Assembly: GCA_016124425.1 (NCBI GenBank)
Contig: WGNT01000090.1
Coordinates: 1 to 44,924, forward strand
Reading direction: 5' to 3'
DNA from: Cytophagales bacterium
GTDB taxonomy: Bacteria; Bacteroidota; Bacteroidia; Cytophagales; Cyclobacteriaceae
Length of the DNA: 44,924 nt
Below are positions 23,584 to 33,361 of the stretch, piece after piece. The notes below the pieces were generated by a model, which had not been told where the DNA came from, made no database searches, and worked only from the letters and a program-made list of their open reading frames with translations. Position numbers and translations under genes: made by a program. Position 1 is the stretch's first letter. Each line of letters begins with the position of its first letter.

Positions 23584-25704
23584 ATGGAAATTGTTGCTGA
23601 AAAACGGACCAAATCGATTGCGATTATTGGAAACCCAAACGTGGGAAAATCCAGTATCTTTAACAAGCTTACTGGTTTAAACCAAAAAATAGGTAATTAT
23701 CCTGGGGTGACTGTGGACAAAAGCACAGGAACAATCCGGAAAGGTACTAGTACCTATGAGCTCATTGACCTCCCTGGAACCTACAGTCTCTATCCCAATT
23801 CGGAAGATGAGATTATTGCTTACAGGGTGCTAACAGGCATGGATACTGTCAAACCGGATTTTGTGCTTGTGATTTTGGATGCCTGTAACTTGGAAAGGAG
23901 CCTTTTGCTAGGCTCTCAGGTGATAGATTTGGGTATTCCTTTGGCTTTTTTGGTCAATATGAAAGATTTGGCCGAGGAAAATGGTATCCAAATTAGGGTA
24001 ATGGAACTGTATAAGGAGCTTGGAGTTCCTTTGATCTTGACGGATGGCCGAAAGAATGAAGGCATGGAAGCGATTCGGGAACTGATTTTTAAGGAGGAAT
24101 TCGAGATTGCGAGCCCTTTTTTAGCCATTCGTGAGTATATGCCTGATGCGATGTTTACAGCTATTCGGGAAAAATTTAACCTGAGTACGGACTATGAAGC
24201 GTTTCAGCGGTTGGTTTTTTCTGGGTATGTAGACAGCGCAGGCCAAGAAAATAAGTCATGGCTTCAAGCGCTAGCCTCTCAATTCGATTTTCAGATCCAA
24301 CAACAACAAATAAAAGAAACGAACGCACGGTACGCTAGGATAAATCAACTATTAAAGCGCACTGTGAAAACAGAAAAGCGTCAGGAAAACAAGCTTACAA
24401 GTAGATTGGATGGCTTGCTGCTGCATCCTGTGCTGGGTTATTTCATTTTTATTCTGGTGATGCTGCTTGTTTTTCAAGCCATTTTTGCTTGGGCAAGTTT
24501 TCCCATGGACCTCATTGACGGGTTTTTTGCGTCAGTAAGTTCTTGGGTATATGATACTTTGCCTGCGGGAGTTCTTACTGACTTGTTGGCCGAAGGCATC
24601 ATTCCCGGTGTTGGGGGAGTAGTGATTTTTATCCCGCAGATCGCGCTCCTTTTTGGATTTTTGGCATTTCTGGAAGATACAGGGTACCTGTCCCGGGTAG
24701 TATTTTTGATGGACAGGCTGATGCGTCCCTTTGGCTTACATGGGAAAAGCGTGGTACCGCTTATTTCCGGGTTGGCCTGTGCCATCCCCGGAGTAATGGC
24801 CGCAAGGACAATTAGAAATTCAAAGGAGCGGTTGATTACCATCTTGGTTACTCCCTGGATGAGTTGCTCTGCCCGTCTTCCGGTCTACATTATCTTAATC
24901 GGGCTTACTGTTCCGGATGATTTGTTCTTTGGTATTAATCTTCAGGCGATTGCCTTGTTGAGTATGTACCTCTTGGGTGCGTTTGCGACTTTCTTGGGTG
25001 CTTTGGCATTGCGGTTTTTGTTAAAGACTCGGGAGAAAAGTTATCTGCTAACTGATTTGCCTATTTATCGGTGGCCTAGATGGAAAGCGGTGGTTCTGAC
25101 CATGTATTCCAAATCTAAGATATTCGTTTTCGAGGCTGGCAAGGTTATACTGGCCATATCCATTGTACTTTGGGTCTTGGCGAGTTACGGGCCTCCTGCC
25201 AAGATGGATGCATTGGAAGCTCAAATGGCAGCGGAATTGGCGAATGCACCTGAGGATGAATACACCGCCATTGAAGAGCGTTATGCTTCAGCGGAATTGG
25301 AAACCTCTTATATTGGGATTTTGGGGAAAGCGATAGAACCCGTCATAAGGCCTTTAGGGTACGACTGGAAGATCGGCATTGCCCTTATTACCTCTTTTGC
25401 CGCACGGGAAGTCTTTGTAGGTACCATTGCCACCATTTACAGCATCGGTGGGGATGTGGACAATGAACTCACTATCCGTGAGAAACTTTCCCAAGAAGTA
25501 AATCCGGCTACCGGCGAGAAGGTGTTTAACAAGGCGACAGGATTTTCGCTAATGGTATTCTATGCCTTTGCGATGCAGTGTATGAGCACCCTTGCTGTTG
25601 TATATAGAGAAACGAAAAGCTGGAAGTGGCCTGTCATTCAGACACTCGCCATGACTGTGATTGCCTATTTGGCGGCTTTGTTCACCTACCAAATCTTCTC
25701 GTAA
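23584..25704 (+). CDS. feoB: Ferrous iron transporter FeoB
   Basis: This 706-residue protein has an N-terminal G domain with G1 loop GNPNVGKSS (G16-S24), switch VTVDKSTG and DLPGTYSL, followed by the membrane part. The two Gate motifs are present (LSGLACAIPGVMAARTIRN, SCSARLPVYI), as is AAREVFVGT. It imports Fe(II) driven by nucleotide hydrolysis. The ATG at 23584 is preferred to the adjacent TTG at 23581. The frame is intact and of normal length. A Cys-rich small protein follows immediately at 25706. Confidence 0.96.
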   Translation: MEIVAEKRTKSIAIIGNPNVGKSSIFNKLTGLNQKIGNYPGVTVDKSTGTIRKGTSTYELIDLPGTYSLYPNSEDEIIAYRVLTGMDTVKPDFVLVILDACNLERSLLLGSQVIDLGIPLAFLVNMKDLAEENGIQIRVMELYKELGVPLILTDGRKNEGMEAIRELIFKEEFEIASPFLAIREYMPDAMFTAIREKFNLSTDYEAFQRLVFSGYVDSAGQENKSWLQALASQFDFQIQQQQIKETNARYARINQLLKRTVKTEKRQENKLTSRLDGLLLHPVLGYFIFILVMLLVFQAIFAWASFPMDLIDGFFASVSSWVYDTLPAGVLTDLLAEGIIPGVGGVVIFIPQIALLFGFLAFLEDTGYLSRVVFLMDRLMRPFGLHGKSVVPLISGLACAIPGVMAARTIRNSKERLITILVTPWMSCSARLPVYIILIGLTVPDDLFFGINLQAIALLSMYLLGAFATFLGALALRFLLKTREKSYLLTDLPIYRWPRWKAVVLTMYSKSKIFVFEAGKVILAISIVLWVLASYGPPAKMDALEAQMAAELANAPEDEYTAIEERYASAELETSYIGILGKAIEPVIRPLGYDWKIGIALITSFAAREVFVGTIATIYSIGGDVDNELTIREKLSQEVNPATGEKVFNKATGFSLMVFYAFAMQCMSTLAVVYRETKSWKWPVIQTLAMTVIAYLAALFTYQIFS

Positions 25705-25705
25705 T

Positions 25706-25828
25706 ATGTGGCAGGAAATTATTGTAGCTTCGTTGTTTTTGGGTGTTTTGTCGGTTTGGACGTACAACACCTTTTTTCGCAAAAAACCGCAAAAATCCGG
25801 GAATTGTGGCTGTGATAAGTGCGGATGA
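25706..25828 (+). CDS. FeoB-associated Cys-rich membrane peptide
   Basis: This 40-residue protein starts one base after the feoB stop. It has one membrane helix (EIIVASLFLGVLSVWTY), basic residues and a C-terminal cysteine cluster CGCDKCG. Small proteins of this shape regularly follow feoB in Bacteroidota and others, and are thought to assist Feo, possibly by binding iron or an Fe-S cluster. The position and the Cys motif support the call. Confidence 0.85.
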   Translation: MWQEIIVASLFLGVLSVWTYNTFFRKKPQKSGNCGCDKCG

Positions 25829-25844
25829 TCCATTAGCTTTGGTA

Positions 25845-28253
25845 TCATCTCATTATGGATTCATTTACTTTCAACGCTTTAACCTTGTCCTTTGCAAAGG
25901 GAACCGGAAAAAAGTCGTCTTCCGCCCATAAGGGAAATAGGTTGCTGTAAAAGGGGCTTTCCATGTTACCGGATTGGCCGGGATTATTAATACCCAAAGT
26001 ACTCTCCCAGTCACCAGTGTCTACAACGATACGAAATGAAGCCCCTGTTGTATTGTTGTCGCCATAGGCATTCGCCCCTGGTGTAAAGCTATATCCTCCG
26101 CGGGGTAATGGCCCTATATCCATTTTTTGACGCCACTCGTCAGAAACGGCCGCACTTAACGGATGTCGAATTAGGGCGTGTTTGAAGTTTGCTTGGCCAT
26201 ACTGCCATCGGCTCCAATCGGTTCCTAGTTTAGCTTCAAGCGCTAGAACAGCTTCTTCCAGGGCGTTTGCTAACAAAGCTGTTTTATTTTCCTTTCGCAC
26301 CTGATCGCCATATCCGTCCCTAACCCATTCTAAGGCCTTAGTCATGCTTACCTCGCTCATATACGGTGCTATTTCCGCCGGTATTACCATATCGGCCAGC
26401 TTGTTTCTTAGTTTTCTCTCCCACATCACGTAGATCGCAGCTTCGATGGAATTTTTGTCTAACACAAGATCCCATGTACGGAGCAGTTGTTGTGCTTTAA
26501 CCATTTTCTCGCCCTGTAGTGGTATGGAGGCTAATTCCCCAACTAGGTGCCTGGCAGGAAGGGAAAGGTAGTCGTTTTGCAGGGCACCCATATCGGCAGC
26601 CGTGAACGTTTTACCGGAGCCCAACACTTCCTTGATTCGATCACCGCGAAAGCTGTCTGCCCAAGTAAAACCTAATGATTCGGGAAAGGGGTAGGAGGTA
26701 TCCACCTGATTTTCATTGGCCGTAGCAAAGAATCCCTGAGAGGGATTGTACCCATGCGGCCGGTCCAGCATGGGAAGGTAACCGTCCCAGTCCTGACTCC
26801 CGTCCCCAAGGGTTGCCACTAAACCTGAAAAACCTCTTCTAATGGGAGCGATTCCGGTTGCCTGCCAACCGATATTGCCATTTTTATCGGCCCACACCAT
26901 GTTCTCGGCGGGGATATGGTTATAGCGGCACGCTTCGCGAAATTCCTCCCAACTGCCTGCCTGCCCCATGCGGAGACTTGCAAGGTAGGGTGCCCCACCG
27001 GGTTCTAGCCAAGCGCATTCAATGGCTACAGCCTTATTAAGGTCTCTGTCTATGAAAGTTATTGGGCCATGTACTGAATAATAATGAGTAACTACCCTGG
27101 GTTCTTGATTTTTGACGAGAATTGTGTCAGAAATTGCTTCCATCTTCACCCAAGCTCCTTTATAGTTATACTGAAAGGGATCTTCAGGATGCAGATCATA
27201 GATTCGCATATCTTCATTGTCTGTTTGGAAAATCGTCAATCCCCAAGCACCTACTTCATTATGACCAATAGATATACCCGGAATGACAGGTTCTCCTCCG
27301 CCAACTACATTCCAACCTGGGGCATGTAGGTGGACCCAGTACCTTAACGAAGGAACCGCTTGCAGCCGGTGAGGGTCATTTGCCATGATTGGGTACCCAC
27401 TTTTAGTATGTTTACCGCTAACTACCCAATTATTGCTTCCAATGGACGGTGCATCTATCGTTTCGACCAATAAGCGTTCATCAACAATACGCTTTTGCTC
27501 TTTCTCATATGCGGTAGCATCATTTCGGTAATCAGCAGAGACATCTTCCGGGAGAAACGTAATCGGTGCTCTGAAGGCAATGTAGGGAGCAATAATGTCC
27601 TTGAAGAGTAACTCAGCTGGAATATCCGGATGGATATTCAACTCGGGATCAAATGGATGAAAATGGTGAAGCTCCATTGTCTTTTCGGCTCCGATCAGGG
27701 AGACAATTCTGGAATAATTGAGTTCTTGTTTCACGTTTTGCAACAATCCCTGATGTCTCGATACCACGACCTCCCAGGTCCAATAGTCGGGTACTATTCC
27801 CAATAGTTTAAATTCGGCTGGAAGGAGTTCGGGGGCATCTAGCACCTCTTTGATATAGGCATTTATCCCGTCCACAAAGGCATCCACAATCTGTTCGCCC
27901 CTCGGATGATAATGGGATAGCTCTTCTTGTTTTTCACCCCTAAATTGAAATAAACGCGCTCCTTTATCCCGTTCAAATTCTCTCTCGCCGAGAATTTCAG
28001 CCATGGTACCCGTAGCTTGTCTTCGCCAGATTTCAAACTGGAATAAGCGGTCTTTCGCCGCTAGGTACCCTTGAGCGAAAAATAGATCGTGTTCATTTTT
28101 TCCATAAATATGGTTTATGCCATTTTGGTCACGGATGATTTCTACGCTCTCTTTAAGCTGGGGGAAATTACCCGTAGAATTACAGGATTGGAGTAGTGAT
28201 ATGACTATAAGCACCAATGGGACTATAAATATGACCGGGGAAAATGATTTCAT
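25845..28253 (-). CDS. Penicillin acylase-family lipoprotein
   Basis: This 802-residue N-terminal nucleophile hydrolase precursor has a lipoprotein signal (lipobox LLQSC). The family path is clear: GINHIYGKNEHDLFFAQGY at the start, then the autoprocessing site with catalytic S273 in PSIGSNNWVVSG, which would become the first residue of the beta chain. HYYSVHGPIT, ANDPHRL and GQSGNMESPFYSN follow as expected. Such enzymes cleave amide bonds in acylated amino acids or homoserine lactones; the real substrate is unknown. It faces the divergent hypothetical gene at 28369 with 115 bp between them. Confidence 0.92.
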   Translation of the reverse strand: MKSFSPVIFIVPLVLIVISLLQSCNSTGNFPQLKESVEIIRDQNGINHIYGKNEHDLFFAQGYLAAKDRLFQFEIWRRQATGTMAEILGEREFERDKGARLFQFRGEKQEELSHYHPRGEQIVDAFVDGINAYIKEVLDAPELLPAEFKLLGIVPDYWTWEVVVSRHQGLLQNVKQELNYSRIVSLIGAEKTMELHHFHPFDPELNIHPDIPAELLFKDIIAPYIAFRAPITFLPEDVSADYRNDATAYEKEQKRIVDERLLVETIDAPSIGSNNWVVSGKHTKSGYPIMANDPHRLQAVPSLRYWVHLHAPGWNVVGGGEPVIPGISIGHNEVGAWGLTIFQTDNEDMRIYDLHPEDPFQYNYKGAWVKMEAISDTILVKNQEPRVVTHYYSVHGPITFIDRDLNKAVAIECAWLEPGGAPYLASLRMGQAGSWEEFREACRYNHIPAENMVWADKNGNIGWQATGIAPIRRGFSGLVATLGDGSQDWDGYLPMLDRPHGYNPSQGFFATANENQVDTSYPFPESLGFTWADSFRGDRIKEVLGSGKTFTAADMGALQNDYLSLPARHLVGELASIPLQGEKMVKAQQLLRTWDLVLDKNSIEAAIYVMWERKLRNKLADMVIPAEIAPYMSEVSMTKALEWVRDGYGDQVRKENKTALLANALEEAVLALEAKLGTDWSRWQYGQANFKHALIRHPLSAAVSDEWRQKMDIGPLPRGGYSFTPGANAYGDNNTTGASFRIVVDTGDWESTLGINNPGQSGNMESPFYSNLFPLWAEDDFFPVPFAKDKVKALKVNESIMR

Positions 28254-28368
28254 AGGGTGATCTTTAAACTGATTAACACACGTATTGGTTGTTCCGGGGT
28301 CAATGGGTTATGTTCCCTGGGTTATATATGGGTTAATTTATTTCAAAAAACCCTAAAATCCGCTTTCT

Positions 28369-28851
28369 TTGCAAAAAAAACTATTGGAATCAAGAACCTG
28401 GATTAATGAATTAAAGGAAAAGGGCAGTGGTTTTTTGCAAGCAGGTGCCGGCGAGCCTATGAAATGGACACTGCTGTCTACCTACAGGGACCAAGGAGAT
28501 TCGGGTGTTTGTTTGCTTTACGATCTGTATCAACTGCGTACGATAGCGCCCCCCTTTTCAGATGTTTCATTGGATATTGTAGATTGGACTGAGGAGCCTG
28601 TTATTTTTCATACTCCCGTTTCCCCACTGCTTGTTCATGGCCCCATATCAAAAGGAATCATTAAATTTGTCCTGGTTAAGGAAGCCTTTTGGAACAGAAT
28701 GCTGTACTCCATTGGCCAAATCCTCGTCACCGAATCGGGGAATGAAGGACAAAATGGCCTTCAAATAGACCAAAACTTCCCTTATCAGGGAAAAAATGTG
28801 AAAGAGATTTACCTTACAGCAGAGGGGCATGTGAAAATAATCAAACCATGA
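28369..28851 (+). CDS. Conserved-looking hypothetical protein coupled to cca
   Basis: This 160-residue protein is started by TTG (28369); no ATG precedes the coding part. Segments such as SRTWINELKEKGSGFLQAG, ISKGIIKFVLVKEAFWNRM and EIYLTAEGHVKII look like a folded protein, but I do not recognise the family. There is no signal peptide or membrane helix. Its stop overlaps the cca start (ATGA, 28848-28851), so the two are translationally coupled and may share a tRNA-related role. That link is inferred from position only. Confidence 0.65.
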   Translation: MQKKLLESRTWINELKEKGSGFLQAGAGEPMKWTLLSTYRDQGDSGVCLLYDLYQLRTIAPPFSDVSLDIVDWTEEPVIFHTPVSPLLVHGPISKGIIKFVLVKEAFWNRMLYSIGQILVTESGNEGQNGLQIDQNFPYQGKNVKEIYLTAEGHVKIIKP

Positions 28852-30263
28852 ATTTCAAAGAAGCACTCCAATCAGTAGCCGTTTTCGACCGCGTAAGCAG
28901 TTGTGCAGAAGAACTGGACATGGATACCTATGTGGTAGGAGGCTATGTACGTGACCTGATTTTGAAAAGGCCTAGTAAAGACATAGATTTTGTGTGCCTT
29001 GGAAGTGGGATTGAGTTGGCTAAACGGGTTGCTGCTTCCTTTGATAGCCACGTTCCGGTGTCCATATTCAAAAATTTCGGTACGGCAATGATCAAGTTGG
29101 GGGAATGGGAAGTGGAATTTGTAGGTGCTAGAAAGGAATCTTATCGGTCTGATTCCCGTAAGCCATATGTGGAGGCCGGCACGCTACAGGAGGATCAGGA
29201 GCGAAGGGACCTTACGATTAATGCATTGGCGATATCTGTCAATAAGCGTAATTTTGGGGAATTACTTGATCCTTTTGATGGATTGGGTGATATGAAGCGT
29301 AAAATAATCCGAACGCCCACTGATCCCAACATTACGTTCTCGGATGATCCGTTGCGGATGATGCGGGCCGTGAGATTTGCGGCACAATTGAATTACGACA
29401 TCGAACCCGACACCTTTGACGGTATCGTTGCCAATGTACACCGGCTAGCGATCATTTCCGGTGAGCGGATCATTGACGAAGTAAACAAGATTATACAGAC
29501 GCCAAAACCTTCCTATGGATTCAAGTTGTTGTTTATTAGCGGTCTTTTGAAGGAGTTTTTCCCCGAAATGGTGGATCTACAGGGAGTAGATTCCGTAGGA
29601 GACAAAACCCACAAGGACAATTTCTACCATACGCTTCAGGTTTTGGATAACGTAGCCACCGTCTCAGACAACTTATGGCTGCGCTGGGCGGCCATTATGC
29701 ATGATATAGCCAAGCCTGCCACGAAACGGTTCAACAAAAAAAGTGGATGGACCTTCCATGGCCATGAGGATAAAGGAGCGAAAATGACACCGCTCATTTT
29801 CAGGCGATTAAAGTTGCCTATGGATGAACGTATGAAATATGTGCAGAATTTGGTAAAACTTCACCTTAGGCCGATTGCCTTGGTGAAGGATGACATTACG
29901 GATTCAGCGTTGCGGCGGGTACTTTTCGAGGCCGGTGACGATATTGATGACCTGATGAAGCTATGCCGTGCCGACATTACGTCGAAAAACGACTCTAAAG
30001 TAAAGCGGTTTCTTGCCAATTTCGATAAGGTAGAGGCCAAATTACTAGAGGTGGAGGAAAAGGATCAGCTGAGAAATTTTCAGCCCCCTGTTTCAGGAGA
30101 TGAAATTATGACTATTTTTGGCCTTAAGCCATCGAAAATAGTGGGAGAATTAAAAGAAGACATAAAAGAAGCTATCTTAGAGGGCAAAATCCAAAACAAT
30201 AAAAGCGAAGCTTTGGAGTTATTGTTTCAACTTGCGAAAGTACGCGGATTGCAAAAAAATTGA
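28848..30263 (+). CDS. cca: tRNA nucleotidyltransferase (CCA-adding enzyme) with HD domain
   Basis: This 471-residue class II nucleotidyltransferase adds or repairs the CCA end of tRNA. The GGYVRD motif (from G31) and catalytic DID at 45-47 define the head; a poly(A)-polymerase-type neck follows (RRDLTINALA, LRMMRAVRFAAQL). The C-terminal half carries an HD phosphohydrolase domain with H285-D286 (HDIAKP) and FHGHED. The length and domains are normal for Bacteroidota, and it is intact. It is coupled to the upstream hypothetical gene and followed 18 bp later by a TPR protein. Confidence 0.93.
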   Translation: MNFKEALQSVAVFDRVSSCAEELDMDTYVVGGYVRDLILKRPSKDIDFVCLGSGIELAKRVAASFDSHVPVSIFKNFGTAMIKLGEWEVEFVGARKESYRSDSRKPYVEAGTLQEDQERRDLTINALAISVNKRNFGELLDPFDGLGDMKRKIIRTPTDPNITFSDDPLRMMRAVRFAAQLNYDIEPDTFDGIVANVHRLAIISGERIIDEVNKIIQTPKPSYGFKLLFISGLLKEFFPEMVDLQGVDSVGDKTHKDNFYHTLQVLDNVATVSDNLWLRWAAIMHDIAKPATKRFNKKSGWTFHGHEDKGAKMTPLIFRRLKLPMDERMKYVQNLVKLHLRPIALVKDDITDSALRRVLFEAGDDIDDLMKLCRADITSKNDSKVKRFLANFDKVEAKLLEVEEKDQLRNFQPPVSGDEIMTIFGLKPSKIVGELKEDIKEAILEGKIQNNKSEALELLFQLAKVRGLQKN

Positions 30264-30281
30264 AAACTATTAATCATTAAA

Positions 30282-30989
30282 ATGAAAAAGCCAATTCTGA
30301 TTTTAATTGCAAATTTAATGTGGATAAGTGCGGCACTGGCACAGGAAACGGTTGCCCCAAATCCAGAATTAACCGAAAGTCTTCGGCTCAGAAACGAAAG
30401 CGATCAGCGAATCTACGAAATGGCAATGAGGTACAACGATGTTTCTGTAGCTAAGCTTAAGCTTTATGAGCTGATGGAGAGGAACCCTCGAAACCCACGG
30501 TTTGCTGAATTGCTCTCGTCCATTTATTTTGAAATGGAACAGTACAGTTCATCAGCACTCGTAGCTATGGATATGTTAGAACGAGATGCCAAAAATACCA
30601 CAGCCTTGGAGATAGCTGCCTATAGTCTTGAACAAATCGGAGCGTTGGAACGTGCGTTACCCTATTTCGAATCGCTTCACCTTCTCACAGGAGACATGTT
30701 CAGCCTTTACAAGACCTCCTATCTCCAGTATTCGTTGAAGAAATATGAAGAGGCCCTAAACTCAGTGAATATGTTAATCAAAGATAAAAAAGCTGTAGAA
30801 CAAACACTTAGCTTCCCTACGGAAGGAAATGCGACTCAGGAAGTCGGTATGGTAGCCGCGGCCTTGAATCTCAAAGGCCTCATTTATAAGGATCAGGGAA
30901 GCAACACCGAAGCTAAAGCGGCATTTCAAGAAGCATTGGCTATGAGTCCGGATTTTGAGCTTGCCAAAAAGAATGTAGCCGAATTATAA
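30282..30989 (+). CDS. Secreted TPR-repeat protein
   Basis: This 235-residue protein has a signal peptide (KPILILIANLMWISAALAQ) and several TPR-like helices (ELMERNPRNPRFAELLSSIY, AALNLKGLIYKDQGSNTEAK). TPR proteins act as binding scaffolds, here in the periplasm. No catalytic domain is present. It is probably in the same transcript as cca, closed by the terminator at 31023-31068. Confidence 0.8.
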   Translation: MKKPILILIANLMWISAALAQETVAPNPELTESLRLRNESDQRIYEMAMRYNDVSVAKLKLYELMERNPRNPRFAELLSSIYFEMEQYSSSALVAMDMLERDAKNTTALEIAAYSLEQIGALERALPYFESLHLLTGDMFSLYKTSYLQYSLKKYEEALNSVNMLIKDKKAVEQTLSFPTEGNATQEVGMVAAALNLKGLIYKDQGSNTEAKAAFQEALAMSPDFELAKKNVAEL

Positions 30990-31022
30990 CCCTCTGCCAT
31001 TTCTGCAGAAGTCAGTTAACAC

Positions 31023-31068
31023 AATTCCGGTGGTGAGGTAATTTATTCTCCACCGGAATTTTTCTTTT
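31023..31068 (+). terminator. Rho-independent terminator of the cca-TPR unit
   Basis: The 11-bp perfect stem AATTCCGGTGG / CCACCGGAATT with a 16-nt loop is followed by TTTCTTTT. It lies between the TPR gene and arfB. Confidence 0.85.
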
Positions 31069-31111
31069 AGCCATTTCCCGGGATTCTGGGATCAATTTAA
31101 CTCCTATCAGC

Positions 31112-31528
31112 ATGTCCGTATTTGATAAGCTAAACCAAAAGCTCCTTTCGGTTGAACTTACGTTTCAGGCGAGCCGCAGTAGTGGGCCCGGCGGACAAAA
31201 CGTAAATAAAGTGAATTCAAAGGCACTTCTCCGGTTCAACGTTCCCAAATCGGAAGTTTTGGATGATAACGAAAAGGATACTTTACTTCGAAAACTTGCG
31301 AATAAGCTGGATCAAGAAGGAAATTTGTTGATTCAGGCACAGGAAAAAAGATCCCTTCTTCAGAACAAGGAGATTGCCGAAAATAAGTTCTATGCTCTGT
31401 TACGAGAGGCCTTTCAGAAGAAGAAGGTAAGAAAGGTAAGTCGGCCGAGCAAAGCACAAGTCGAGAAGCGCATAAAGGCCAAAAAAATCAGATCTATCGT
31501 TAAGGAAACCAGAAAAAAAGACTGGTAA
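31112..31528 (+). CDS. arfB: Ribosome rescue factor ArfB
   Basis: This 138-residue release-factor-like protein has the peptidyl-tRNA hydrolysis motif GGQ at residues 27-29 (SSGPGGQNVNKVNSK) and a basic C-terminal tail (KKKVRKVSRPSKAQVEKRIK). The tail enters the empty mRNA channel of stalled ribosomes. ArfB/YaeJ frees ribosomes stuck without a stop codon. The length matches the stand-alone ArfB type rather than full release factors. The gene is convergent with the ABC gene downstream, and no other partner is seen. Confidence 0.92.
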   Translation: MSVFDKLNQKLLSVELTFQASRSSGPGGQNVNKVNSKALLRFNVPKSEVLDDNEKDTLLRKLANKLDQEGNLLIQAQEKRSLLQNKEIAENKFYALLREAFQKKKVRKVSRPSKAQVEKRIKAKKIRSIVKETRKKDW

Positions 31529-31581
31529 TAGCAACTCGGGCTAAAGGCTAAGTAACGTGTGAAAACATGCAAGGTATATTA

Positions 31582-32295
31582 TCAAGAAAATACCGTCTGC
31601 AGGGAGATATCGGTAGATGTGCTGTCTAGAAGGGTGCCGTTTTCACATTTCAAAATTCTATAAGGATACTTTTTGAGCAGATCGTAATTATGCGTTGCCA
31701 TCAGGATAGCCGTGCCCCGTTTATTTATCTCCTGAAAGAGTCGGAAAATCCCATCGGATACTTCGGGATCCAAGTTACCGGTCGGTTCATCTGCCAAGAG
31801 GATAGAAGGCTCATTGAGTAACGCCCGAGCGATGACAATACGTTGCTGTTCTCCTCCGGACAGTTGATGGGGGAATTTAGTGGTGGCACCTCCTAATCCC
31901 ACTCCCATCAATACTTCTATCATTCTGCTTTTCATTTTTGTCCTGTCCTTCCACCCGGTAGCTCGCATGACGAAGTAAAGGTTTTCTGCCACTGTTCTGT
32001 CGGGAAAAAGTTGAAAATCCTGAAATACGATGCCAAGTTTACGCCTCAAAAAAGGGATCTGTTTGGATTTGATACCGTTTAGTTTGAAACCCGCAATATT
32101 TCCTTCTCCCATTACCAAGGGCAGATCTGCATAGAGTGTTTTAAGCAAGGAACTCTTGCCGCTTCCTGTACGCCCGATTAGAAATACAAATTCCCCCTTA
32201 GCTATCGAAAAATTCAAATCTCTTAAAATGGTATTAATGCCTTGAAAAACACAGGCATTTGTCATATTTACAACAGGTTCATTTGAAAAAACCAT
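31582..32295 (-). CDS. ftsE: FtsE-like ABC transporter ATPase
   Basis: This 237-residue ABC ATPase has Walker [10 protein letters not shown] (41-49), Q-loop [10 protein letters not shown], signature LSGGEQQR (145-152) and Walker [10 protein letters not shown]. The sequence type is the FtsE/LolD group. With FtsX, FtsE controls peptidoglycan hydrolases at division; the membrane partner is not in this window. It starts two bases after the stop of the 67-residue gene upstream, so they are in one transcript. LolD-type function is the main alternative. Confidence 0.85.
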   Translation of the reverse strand: MVFSNEPVVNMTNACVFQGINTILRDLNFSIAKGEFVFLIGRTGSGKSSLLKTLYADLPLVMGEGNIAGFKLNGIKSKQIPFLRRKLGIVFQDFQLFPDRTVAENLYFVMRATGWKDRTKMKSRMIEVLMGVGLGGATTKFPHQLSGGEQQRIVIARALLNEPSILLADEPTGNLDPEVSDGIFRLFQEINKRGTAILMATHNYDLLKKYPYRILKCENGTLLDSTSTDISLQTVFS

Positions 32296-32297
32296 GG

Positions 32298-32501
32298 TTA
32301 CAAGGTTAATTTTTGAAGTTTTCCGAAGGGAAGTGCCTTGATAAGTGTTTCCAGTTCATCTTCCTTCCCTTCGAGGCCGAATTTTTCGATGTTTTTCAAG
32401 GGTCGGTCTGCCCTGAAATAAGCCACCAAAACAAAATTTTCATCCCTGATCTGAATATAGTCTGGTATTTTAGCTTTTCCTTTCACCTTGATTATATACA
32501 T
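32298..32501 (-). CDS. Small hypothetical protein upstream of ftsE-like gene
   Basis: This 67-residue soluble protein (MYIIKVKGKAKIPDYIQI, LVAYFRADRPLKNIEKF, LIKALPFGKLQKLTL) has a mixed alpha/beta pattern. I do not recognise a named family. It has no signal peptide. It is followed two bases later by the ABC ATPase on the same strand, so it is likely co-expressed. The strand-rich start and conserved-looking hydrophobic pattern suggest a real gene. Confidence 0.7.
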   Translation of the reverse strand: MYIIKVKGKAKIPDYIQIRDENFVLVAYFRADRPLKNIEKFGLEGKEDELETLIKALPFGKLQKLTL

Positions 32502-32584
32502 GGTCTATAGTTTAAGTAGCACACAAATAACGAAACTCGCCGGACAAAAATGCCTAAAATTGGCCAAAAAAATATAATTAATAT

Positions 32585-32615
32585 AAAAAAAGGGTAAGAC
32601 TGAATCGTCTTACCC
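32585..32615 (-). terminator. Rho-independent terminator of the transaldolase gene
   Basis: Read on the minus strand, the stem GGGTAAGAC / GTCTTACCC with a 6-nt loop is followed by a T run. It lies 17 bp after the stop of the gene at 32633. Confidence 0.92.
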
Positions 32616-32632
32616 TGTAAATGCTTGTTAGC

Positions 32633-33289
32633 TTAGTTGTTTCCCTTGGCATGATCTGCCAGAAACTGGGCCAATCCCTTGTCTGTCAATGGATGGGAGA
32701 GCAAGCCTGTAATAACCTTAAGTGGGCAGGTGACTACATCTGCGCCAATCTCCGCACATTTGATCAGGTGCATGGAATGCCTGACAGAAGCTGCTAATAC
32801 TTCAGTTTCAAAACCATAATTGCCATAGATAAGCACGATCTGCTCGATTAGCTCCAGCCCATCAAAGCCAATGTCATCCAAGCGGCCTACAAATGGCGAT
32901 AGGTAGCTAGCGCCCGCCTTTGCGGCTAGTATTGCCTGACCGGGAGAAAAAACCAAGGTACAGTTGGTGCGAATGCCTTCACTTGAGAAATACTTGATCG
33001 CCTTGATTCCGTCTTTAATCATAGGGATTTTAACGACGATCTTGTCGTCAATCTTAGCAAGCGCCTTTCCTTCTTTTACCATGCCGTCGAAATCTGTCGA
33101 AATTACCTCCGCACTTACTGCGTCATCGACAATGTCACAGATGGCTTTGTAATGGGCAAGGATGTTATCCGGCCCGGTAATTCCCTCTTTAGCCATCAAA
33201 GACGGATTTGTCGTGACCCCGTCCAAAACGCCGAGATCGTAGGCTTCCCTGATTTCATCCAAGTTGGCTGTGTCAATAAAGAATTTCAT
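32633..33289 (-). CDS. Transaldolase / fructose-6-phosphate aldolase-like protein
   Basis: This 218-residue short transaldolase-family protein begins [13 protein letters not shown] with GVTTNPSL. The Schiff-base Lys is K87 in VVKIPM. The family covers true transaldolases and fructose-6-phosphate aldolase (FSA). At the position where FSA has Gln, this protein has Glu (E61 in SAEVIST), which points to transaldolase activity in the pentose phosphate pathway. It is a single gene with its own terminator, lying just downstream of the SRP RNA gene on the same strand. Confidence 0.88.
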   Translation of the reverse strand: MKFFIDTANLDEIREAYDLGVLDGVTTNPSLMAKEGITGPDNILAHYKAICDIVDDAVSAEVISTDFDGMVKEGKALAKIDDKIVVKIPMIKDGIKAIKYFSSEGIRTNCTLVFSPGQAILAAKAGASYLSPFVGRLDDIGFDGLELIEQIVLIYGNYGFETEVLAASVRHSMHLIKCAEIGADVVTCPLKVITGLLSHPLTDKGLAQFLADHAKGNN

Positions 33290-33361
33290 AGTTTATGATT
33301 ATATAATTGAGCAACACCTTGCTTACTGTATGTAATGGCACGATACGCGATTAATTCAGAA

